Origin: Limoniibacter endophyticus
Lineage (GTDB): Bacteria > Pseudomonadota > Alphaproteobacteria > Rhizobiales > Rhizobiaceae
Length of the DNA stretch: 64,000 nucleotides
Assembly: GCF_014652835.1 (NCBI RefSeq)
Contig: NZ_BMZO01000008.1
Location: 41,203 to 105,202, forward strand
Reading direction: 5' to 3'
In this document: positions 58,255 through 64,000 of the stretch, piece by piece
Layout of the letters: each line of letters opens with the position of its first letter
Position numbering within the stretch: the stretch's first letter is position 1
The notes under the pieces: model-generated
The model's database searches: none
What the model was told of the DNA's origin: nothing
Seen by the model: the letters and a program-made list of their open reading frames with translations, nothing else
Position numbers and translations under genes: made by a program

Positions 58255-58294
58255 AGTAAACCGCGTGGCGGCGCGGTGCAGTGCGGTACTGCGC
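58203..58294 (-). ncRNA. Candidate small RNA with C-rich terminator loop
   Basis: A complete small unit lies in the gap between two convergent genes, read on the minus strand. The promoter pair TTTACA (58328-58323) and TACAAC (58305-58300) has a 17-bp spacer. The predicted transcript starts near 58294 and ends in a 12-bp stem, GCAGCCTCTCCC with GGGAGAGGCTGC, followed by T5. The 22-nt loop holds two CCCC tracts. There is no ribosome site or useful open frame. The transcript is predicted, not shown. Confidence 0.42.
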
Positions 58295-58299
58295 TTATG

Positions 58300-58314
58300 G
58301 TTGTAATTTACAAC
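58300..58314. promoter_or_regulatory. 15-bp operator-like palindrome
   Basis: GTTGTAA-T-TTACAAC is a perfect inverted repeat around one central base. It overlaps the -10 of the predicted small-RNA promoter. A related imperfect copy, GTTGTGAAATTTACC, lies at 58344-58358. Confidence 0.45.
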
Positions 58315-58468
58315 TTAAGATTTGTAAATAGCGATCACCTACGGTTGTGAAATTTACCTATAGTGTCGCCTTCCGCACATTTTTCCTCTCACGAATAGTG
58401 GATTTCTGGAAAAGCGGTATTCCGTCCTATCGTGCCAATGCGAATGCGGGTTGCAGCTCTGATCTTGT

Positions 58469-58498
58469 CCGAACGGTTCCTTTGAGAAAACCGTTCGG
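58469..58498. repeat. 30-bp inverted repeat downstream of the symporter gene
   Basis: CCGAACGGTT (58469-58478) and AACCGTTCGG (58489-58498) are perfect 10-bp arms around a 10-bp loop. It lies 52 bp beyond the symporter stop. There is no T run on either strand, so it is either an mRNA-end hairpin or a protein site. Confidence 0.5.
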
Positions 58499-58549
58499 TT
58501 GCCTATCCTGCAATTTTTTCGGGCGGCTCGGTCGATCCTGTCTTTGCAA

Positions 58550-59914
58550 TCAAGCAGGAGCGGTGTCACCCTGATCCAGGGCGTCGATGTCCTTCACGGT
58601 ATCATAGATGGCTTCGTTCAGGATGCCCTCGCGCTTGGCAACGATAGTTGGTACCAGCGCCTGACCCGCAACATTGACCGCAGTTCGGCCCATGTCGAGG
58701 ATCGGATCGATGGCCAGCAATAGACCCACCCCTTCAAGCGGCAGACCGAGGGTCGAGAGGGTCAGCGTCAGCATGACGACTGCGCCTGTGAGGCCTGCGG
58801 TTGCGGCTGATCCAAGCACCGAAACGAAGACGATCAGCACATATTCCTGGATGCCGAGTGGCACGCCGAAGAACTGTGCGATGAAGATCGCCGAAATAGC
58901 TGGATAGATGGCGGCGCAGCCGTCCATCTTCGTGGTCGCACCCAGCGGCACGGAGAAGGCGGCATATTCGCGCGGCACGCCCAGGCTCTTTTCGGTTATG
59001 GTTTCCGTGACGGGCAGGGTGCCGATGGAGGAACGCGAGACGAAGGCGAGCTGGATCGCCGGCCATGCACCTGCAAAGAATCGCGCCGGCTTGAGCCCAT
59101 GCGCAAGAAGGAGCACCGGGTAGACGACGAAGAGCACGAGGGCGAGGCCAATATAGATGGCCGCCGCATACCAGCCGAGTTGTGAAAGCGTGGTCCAGCC
59201 ATATTGGTCGACGGCGCGGCCGAGCAGGCCGATGGTGCCGATCGGTGTCAGGCGGATGACCCACCAGAGGATCTTGCGCACAATGGCAAGAAGCGACTGG
59301 TTGAAGGCGAGGAAGGTTTCTGCCGCTTTACCGGCCTTGAGTGCTGCGACGCCGAAAGCGATAGAGACCACGAGAAGTTGCAGGACGTTGAAGTTCAGCG
59401 AGGTGCTGGCCGAACCATCCGTAATGCGCGTCGAGGCTTCAAGGCCAAGCACGTTGGCGGGGACGAGGCCTTTCAGGAAGTCCAGCCACGAGCCGGTGGA
59501 TGCGGGCGCGCGGGCAGCAGTTTCAGTAATCGCGGTATTGAGGCCGGGTTGGATGACGAGGCCGAGTACGATGCCGATGACCACGGCAATGAGGGCAGTG
59601 ATCGCAAACCAGAGCAGGGTCTGCCAGACCAGCTTGGCGGCGTTGGTCAGGTTCCGCAGATTAGCGATGGATGCGACGATGGCGGTGAAGATCAATGGGG
59701 GAACCAGCGCGCGCAGAAGCTGCACGAAGATGGTGCCGATAGTCTGCAAGGTGACCGACAGCCAGTTTGGATTACCCGCGACATCGGGGCCCATGTTGCG
59801 AGCGATGAGCCCAAGCAGAAGGCCGATGACCATTGCGGACAAGACCTGGAAGCCGAAGTTACGATAGAAAGGTTTATGGCTCGAAGGGGTGGGGGAAGGC
59901 GTTGCCTGTGACAT
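58550..59914 (-). CDS. Dicarboxylate/amino-acid:cation symporter (DAACS family)
   Basis: The 454-aa carrier of the GltP/DctA family has eight hydrophobic helices and two re-entrant loops. Family markers are FVQLLRALVPPLIFTAIVASIANL near 60, the Ser-rich loop LAFVSRSSIGTLPVTETI near 290, ATTKMDGCAAIYPAISAIFIAQ near 325 and DPILDMGRTAVNVAGQALV near 405, which holds substrate-contacting Asp and Arg/Asn residues. The substrate may be a C4-dicarboxylate, glutamate or aspartate. GGAAAGAGAA before the ATG at 59914 supports this start over one 25 codons upstream. Confidence 0.9.
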   Translation of the reverse strand: MSQATPSPTPSSHKPFYRNFGFQVLSAMVIGLLLGLIARNMGPDVAGNPNWLSVTLQTIGTIFVQLLRALVPPLIFTAIVASIANLRNLTNAAKLVWQTLLWFAITALIAVVIGIVLGLVIQPGLNTAITETAARAPASTGSWLDFLKGLVPANVLGLEASTRITDGSASTSLNFNVLQLLVVSIAFGVAALKAGKAAETFLAFNQSLLAIVRKILWWVIRLTPIGTIGLLGRAVDQYGWTTLSQLGWYAAAIYIGLALVLFVVYPVLLLAHGLKPARFFAGAWPAIQLAFVSRSSIGTLPVTETITEKSLGVPREYAAFSVPLGATTKMDGCAAIYPAISAIFIAQFFGVPLGIQEYVLIVFVSVLGSAATAGLTGAVVMLTLTLSTLGLPLEGVGLLLAIDPILDMGRTAVNVAGQALVPTIVAKREGILNEAIYDTVKDIDALDQGDTAPA

Positions 59915-60178
59915 GGCTAATTCTCTTTCCAATGCATAAAGCGAGGACGCTCGCAATTGCCTGCGCGCACCCTCGCTCCGATGGCTCAAGAATAAAGATA
60001 TTCGTTTACGTTTTAAGAGATGCGCTTGCGTGAGAAATGCGCCGCAGAGGTTTTAGTTCTGCGCGACCTCTATTTACTGGAAATAAATTCCAAGTCAGCC
60101 ACCATTTTCCAGCAAGTTACAAAATGTTTCTCGACTTAACAGTTTGCATAAGACCCATCGCACGCCGTTGGACAAGAT

Positions 60179-62674
60179 TCACGCTGGCTGCACAAAACTG
60201 TCCAGCACACGTTTCTGGCCCGCCTTGTCGAAGTCGACCGTAAGCTTGTTGCCTTCAATATTCGATATGTTGCCATTGCCGAACTTGATATGGAAGACGC
60301 GGTCACCCACAGAAAACGGGGAAGGGGCGCTGGCTACGGATTTTGCAACCAGTTCTCCCTCGATGGTGCGTGGCTTGACCGAACCGCGGCCCGCGCCGAA
60401 GCCGGAATCGACCTCGCCATAGCCGATACGCTCGACGGCGTGACCGGACCGGTTACCCCAGTTGCGCGACGTGGCTTCGGTTTTGTTCTTCTGCGCGCGC
60501 TGCCAGCCAGGCGTTGCGTAGGTGTTGGAGAAGGATTCGACCTTGTCGAAGCGCGAGGAACCGTATGGATTGCGCCGATCGCCGACACCATAGCCGCCAT
60601 AGGAATTGCCGCCACCTTCTGCGACCTCGACATGCGCTTCGGGTAATTCGTCGATGAACCGGGAGGGAATCGTCGATTGCCATAGACCATGGATGCGGCG
60701 GTTGGAAACGAACCAGAGGTGCAGGTTCTTCTTGGCCCGAGTGAGCCCGACATAGGCCAGACGCCGCTCTTCCTCCAGGCCAGAGCGTCCTCCTTCATCG
60801 AGCGCGCGCTGGTGCGGAAAGAGACCTTCCTCCCAGCCCGGCAGAAAGACGGTTTCAAACTCCAGGCCTTTGGCCGAATGCAGCGTCATGATCGAGACGG
60901 CATCGAGGTCTTCCTGCTGTTCGGCATCCATGACGAGCGCGACATGCTCAAGGAAGGAGCGCAGGCTTTCATATTCCTCCATCGACCGGATGAGTTCTTT
61001 CAAATTGTCGAGGCGGCCGGGCGCTTCAGCCGACTTGTCGTTCTTCCACATATCCGTGTAGCCGGACTCATCCAGAATCATTTCCGCAAGCTCGGTATGC
61101 GGCGTGTTTTCGAGCAGTTCCTGCCAACGGTGGAAATTGGCAGAGACCTGGCGCAGGCTAGCGCGCGCCTTTGGTTTCAGTTCGTCGCTTTCCGCCAGTT
61201 CGGCTGCCGCCTGGAGCATGGGGGTGTTCCGGGCGCGCGCCGCGTCATGCACCTGACGGATGGTCGCCTCGCCAAGGCCACGCTTCGGTACGTTGATAAT
61301 GCGCTCGAAGGCCAGGTCGTCAGCCCCTTGTGCAACGACGCGGAAATAGGCCATGGCGTCGCGGATCTCCTGACGCTCGTAGAAGCGCGGGCCGCCGATG
61401 ACACGGTAGTTCAGGCCAAGCGTCACGAAGCGATCTTCGAACTCGCGCATCTGGAAGGAGGCACGCACGAGGATCGCCATGTCGTTGAGATTATGGCCCT
61501 TGCGCTGATATTGCTCGATTTCCTCACCTATGGCGCGGGCTTCCTCCTCCGAATCCCAGGCAGCATGCACCTGTACGAGGCCGTCGTCCGGGTTTGGATG
61601 ATCGGTAAAGAGCGTCTTGCCCAAGCGGCCCTCATTATGCGCGATGAGGTGGGCGGCAGCGCCCAGAATATGCGCGGTCGACCGATAGTTGCGCTCCAGT
61701 TTGATAACTGTTGCGTTGGAAAAATCCTTCTCGAAACGCAGGATGTTGTCCACTTCTGCACCGCGCCAGCCATAAATCGACTGGTCATCGTCTCCGACAC
61801 AGCACACGTTCGGGCGTTCGCCGCCGGGGCGCTGGGCAAGCAGGCGCAGCCACATATATTGCGCGACGTTCGTGTCCTGATACTCGTCCACGAGAATATA
61901 GCGAAATTTTTGATGATATTCGCGCAGCACATCCGGATTCTCGCGGAAAATGCGGATGGGATGCAGCAGGAGGTCGCCAAAATCGCACGCGTTCAGCGTC
62001 TGTAGACGCGCCTGATAGGCATAGTAGAGTTCGCGCCCCTTGCCATTGCCGAAGGCGCGGGCATCGCCTTCCGAAATATCTTTCGGACCCTGGGCCTTGT
62101 TCTTCCAGCTGTCGATCATATTGGCGAATTGACGAGCAGGCCACCGTTTGTCGTCCAGCCCCTCCGCCTGAATGATCTGCTTGAGGAGGCGGATGACGTC
62201 ATCCGTGTCGAGAATGGTGAAGCCGCTCTTCAAACCGGCGAGTTCGGCATGACGGCGCAGCATCTTGACGCCGATCGAGTGGAAGGTGCCAAGCCATGGC
62301 ATGCCCTCGATCGCCTCGCCGACGAAATGACCGATACGCGTCTTCATTTCGCGTGCCGCCTTGTTGGTGAAGGTGACGGCAAGGATCTGACTGGGATAAG
62401 CGCGGTTGGTGGAAAGGATATGGGCAATACGCGTTGTCAGCACCCGTGTCTTGCCGGTGCCTGCACCTGCCAGAACCAGGACGGGGCCTTCCGTTGTCTC
62501 CACTGCAAGACGTTGTTCCGGGTTCAGACCGGCAAGATAATCCGGCATATTGCCGGAGGGCTTGCGCGCTGCCATGGCGCGTGCGGCAAGCCCGCCGCCC
62601 CCTTGCGACTTGGCCGGAACAGGCGTTGCATCATCATCGTCGAAGAATGGTATGTCGTCGGAAAAGCCGGCCAT
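60179..62674 (-). CDS. uvrD: UvrD/PcrA-family DNA helicase
   Basis: The 831-aa SF1 helicase unwinds DNA 3' to 5' in nucleotide excision and mismatch repair and removes RecA filaments. It has a non-family N-terminal tail of about 45 residues, then LNPEQRLAVETTEGPVLVLAGAGTGKTRVLTTRIAHIL (Q motif and Walker A), VDEYQDTNVAQYMWLRLLA (motif II), DDDQSIYGWRGA (III), LERNYRST (IV), ISIMTLHSAKGLEFETVFLPGWEEGLFPH (V) and EERRLAYVGLTRAKKNL (VI). It ends with a UvrD-type C-terminal Tudor-like tail (VGDRVFHIKFGNGNISNIEGNKLTVDFDKAGQKRVLDSFVQP). Confidence 0.93.
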   Translation of the reverse strand: MAGFSDDIPFFDDDDATPVPAKSQGGGGLAARAMAARKPSGNMPDYLAGLNPEQRLAVETTEGPVLVLAGAGTGKTRVLTTRIAHILSTNRAYPSQILAVTFTNKAAREMKTRIGHFVGEAIEGMPWLGTFHSIGVKMLRRHAELAGLKSGFTILDTDDVIRLLKQIIQAEGLDDKRWPARQFANMIDSWKNKAQGPKDISEGDARAFGNGKGRELYYAYQARLQTLNACDFGDLLLHPIRIFRENPDVLREYHQKFRYILVDEYQDTNVAQYMWLRLLAQRPGGERPNVCCVGDDDQSIYGWRGAEVDNILRFEKDFSNATVIKLERNYRSTAHILGAAAHLIAHNEGRLGKTLFTDHPNPDDGLVQVHAAWDSEEEARAIGEEIEQYQRKGHNLNDMAILVRASFQMREFEDRFVTLGLNYRVIGGPRFYERQEIRDAMAYFRVVAQGADDLAFERIINVPKRGLGEATIRQVHDAARARNTPMLQAAAELAESDELKPKARASLRQVSANFHRWQELLENTPHTELAEMILDESGYTDMWKNDKSAEAPGRLDNLKELIRSMEEYESLRSFLEHVALVMDAEQQEDLDAVSIMTLHSAKGLEFETVFLPGWEEGLFPHQRALDEGGRSGLEEERRLAYVGLTRAKKNLHLWFVSNRRIHGLWQSTIPSRFIDELPEAHVEVAEGGGNSYGGYGVGDRRNPYGSSRFDKVESFSNTYATPGWQRAQKNKTEATSRNWGNRSGHAVERIGYGEVDSGFGAGRGSVKPRTIEGELVAKSVASAPSPFSVGDRVFHIKFGNGNISNIEGNKLTVDFDKAGQKRVLDSFVQPA

Positions 62675-62807
62675 GCGCCCTTTGTCTCGGTATCTCTCGG
62701 ACCAACGGCAGCCGAATCCGGCGCAAGCGATCGGTCGAAACGTTTCCTGTTTGTACCGCTTCTATGCGCAAAGGCCAACCCCATAGCGGCACGAATCACA
62801 GCTGAGG

Positions 62808-63032
62808 CTATCTGGGCCTTTGCAGGCTTCGATGGCGCTGAAGCGCGGTGCGGGCGAGGATGGCGCGCCAGCGGACCAATTCGAACGGGATAGGGGCACT
62901 GGCGGCCTGAATCTGCATCATCTGCCGCTCCACCTCGCCCATGACGCGGTGAAGGTCGGCATCCGAAATTTCGGGGTCAAATGCCAGATTGCGCGAAACA
63001 ATATCGAGTTCTCTCGAAATCCTTGCGGACAC
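62808..63032 (-). CDS. Small soluble protein of unknown function
   Basis: The 74-aa product reads VSARISRELDIVSRN and continues through DADLHRVMGEVERQMMQIQAASAP to a basic C terminus (ARTALQRHRSLQRPR). It is predicted to be mostly helical with no membrane segment. GGGAGG stands five bases before the GTG at 63032, which is why I take this start over the GTG at 63047. It lies 133 bp upstream of uvrD on the same strand. I do not recognise the family. Confidence 0.5.
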   Translation of the reverse strand: MSARISRELDIVSRNLAFDPEISDADLHRVMGEVERQMMQIQAASAPIPFELVRWRAILARTALQRHRSLQRPR

Positions 63033-63197
63033 GACTGCCTCCCACACCCAACGCCAATTATTCTTAAGTATAGTGGAGCGCAGTCGGCTTTGCAGTTCAA
63101 CTGAATATTCCCATGTTGATTGCGTCTGTTCACGGGCAAACGGTTACAGAGTAAATGCGCCTTTACGTTCGCCTCGTGTTTCTGAATCAAATGCGCT

Positions 63198-63695
63198 TTA
63201 TCGGATAGCCTTCCGAAGCCCCATGATCCGTCCTGCCTGCTCCGGGCGAGGCAAAGCGAGATGCGGGCGGGCAAGTTCTTCGATGCGCAGGGCCACATCG
63301 GACGGGTAAGGCACGACCTTGGGGCCGCTCTGATCGATATGCAGCGTAACGGATTCGCCCGTTGCCGCGAGCCATCCTTCGTCAGCATGGCGGATTTCCT
63401 GGAAAAAGTGGATACGCTTTTCATCCCAGTCCAGCATCTGCAAAGAGACGGTGACTGGCGCGCCGTCATGCAATTCGCGAATATAGCATATGTGGATTTC
63501 GGCGGTGTACGTTGTGTGGCGCGTGCGTTCGGCATAAGCGGCGCCGAGGCCGACACGGCCGTAGAACTGCTCGAGGCCATGGTCGAAAAGCATCGCGTAA
63601 AAGGCCATGTTCATGTGGCCGTTGAAGTCGATCCATTCCGGGCGAATCTGCATGCGTGACGATATGAATGGGCTCGACGCGGCGGCGATATGCAT
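63198..63695 (-). CDS. Hotdog-fold acyl-CoA thioesterase
   Basis: The 165-aa protein belongs to the 4-hydroxybenzoyl-CoA thioesterase-like hotdog group. The motif IRPEWIDFNGHMNMAFYAMLFDHG near 17-40 contains the usual Asp, Asn-Gly-His and helix pattern. Strands TRHTTYTAEIHICYIRELHDGAPVTVSLQML and ESVTLHIDQSG follow. Substrates may be acyl- or hydroxyacyl-CoA. GGAGGAAAATA before the ATG at 63695 is a strong ribosome site, so I prefer it to the ATG 14 codons upstream. It is divergent from the FAD-linked oxidase. Confidence 0.85.
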   Translation of the reverse strand: MHIAAASSPFISSRMQIRPEWIDFNGHMNMAFYAMLFDHGLEQFYGRVGLGAAYAERTRHTTYTAEIHICYIRELHDGAPVTVSLQMLDWDEKRIHFFQEIRHADEGWLAATGESVTLHIDQSGPKVVPYPSDVALRIEELARPHLALPRPEQAGRIMGLRKAIR

Positions 63696-63791
63696 TATTT
63701 TCCTCCATGATCTTTGCGTAAGCTCTTTCATTGGCAAAGCAAGTTCAAGCTTTTATAGCTGCTCGCAGAAGAAGAAAGGGAAGGACGCAGA

Positions 63792-64000
63792 ATGGCCTTG
63801 ATCGACGTCAAGACGCTTGAGCGTAACGAAGCGGGAATTGCAAAGGTTTGCGGCGCGCTGAAGGAGATATTCGGCGAACGTTTTCAGACAGGGCAGGCGA
63901 TCCGCGAGCAGCACGGCCATACCGCGACCTACATTCCGAATCAGGTTCCTGACGGCGTGCTTTTTGTCGAAACGTCGGGGGATGTGCAGAAGGCCGTGCA
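63792..64000 (+). CDS. FAD-linked oxidase (D-lactate/glycolate dehydrogenase type), N-terminal part
   Basis: The gene begins at ATG 63792 with AAGGA upstream and runs off the window after 69 codons. The visible N terminus reads MALIDVKTLERNEAGIAKVC, then FGERFQTGQAIREQHGHTATYIPNQVPDGVLFVETSGDVQKAV. The last part is the entry to an FAD_binding_4 domain (pattern PDGVLFVETSGDVQKAV), as in cytochrome-linked D-lactate dehydrogenases and GlcD. The substrate cannot be judged from the fragment. Confidence 0.72.
   Translation, partial: MALIDVKTLERNEAGIAKVCGALKEIFGERFQTGQAIREQHGHTATYIPNQVPDGVLFVETSGDVQKAV

Noticed and set aside
60078-60092. TGGAA-ATAAA-TTCCA inverted repeat near the uvrD stop
   Set aside because: The arms are only 5 bp and the region is AT-rich, so chance is a sufficient explanation.

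Overview
The window looks like chromosomal DNA of a Rhizobiales alphaproteobacterium in or near Brucella/Ochrobactrum. The evidence is the gene order rnpB - mraZ..ftsZ - (unknown gene) - lpxC - bamD - recN - ligA, a long FtsZ with a Pro/Ala/Gln-rich linker, a meso-DAP type MurE, betaine-lipid genes (btaAB) and CcrM-type GANTC sites. The genus is inferred from gene order and protein style, not from a database search. I see no insertion sequences, prophage, CRISPR arrays, tRNAs or 16S/23S rRNAs. Base and codon use look even throughout.

Layout. 1-12.8 kb: the 3' end of tamB, a CoA-transferase/thiamine-diphosphate enzyme pair, a lipase, ettA, a peroxiredoxin, tam, a MOSC protein, and an ArsR-methyltransferase regulator coupled to metF. 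12.5-20 kb: a tiny membrane protein; four peptidoglycan-cleaving enzymes (MltB-like, GH25, an amidase, an SLT transglycosylase) scattered around btaAB; then RNase P RNA. 20.2-39.7 kb: the full division and cell-wall (dcw) cluster, mraZ rsmH ftsL ftsI murE murF mraY murD ftsW murG murC murB, a 420-bp regulatory gap, then ddlB ftsQ ftsA ftsZ. Most junctions overlap as ATGA. 39.8-48.5 kb: an unknown acidic protein, lpxC, bamD, recN, an unknown membrane-anchored protein, about 840 bp without a convincing gene, and ligA. 48.6-64 kb: azlCD, a membrane metallophosphoesterase, an aminopeptidase P, a DUF1127 microprotein, an SDR/AraC divergent pair, prmA, a SCO protein with a 49-aa membrane protein, creA with a hexapeptide transferase, a dicarboxylate/amino-acid symporter, a UvrD-family helicase, a thioesterase and the start of an FAD-linked oxidase.

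How the parts work together. The dcw block makes lipid II and assembles the division ring. LpxC and BamD, next to it, start lipid A synthesis and insert outer-membrane proteins, and TamB also serves the outer envelope. The nearby transglycosylases, lysozyme and amidase cut and recycle the wall. BtaA/BtaB replace phospholipid with a phosphorus-free betaine lipid, and a Pho box upstream predicts induction by phosphate starvation. The ArsR regulator and MetF link the methyl cycle to its own control through a palindromic operator.

The most useful regulatory and unlisted elements are: four CCCAT repeats with a 10-bp period over the mraZ promoter (a MraZ box); a two-repeat Pho box before btaA; an 18-bp palindrome before the ArsR/metF operon; six GANTC sites within 214 bp before ddlB-ftsQAZ; a candidate small RNA with promoter, operator-like palindrome and terminator in the convergent gap 58185-58549; and two short membrane-protein genes (28 and 49 codons) that ordinary gene-length cut-offs miss.
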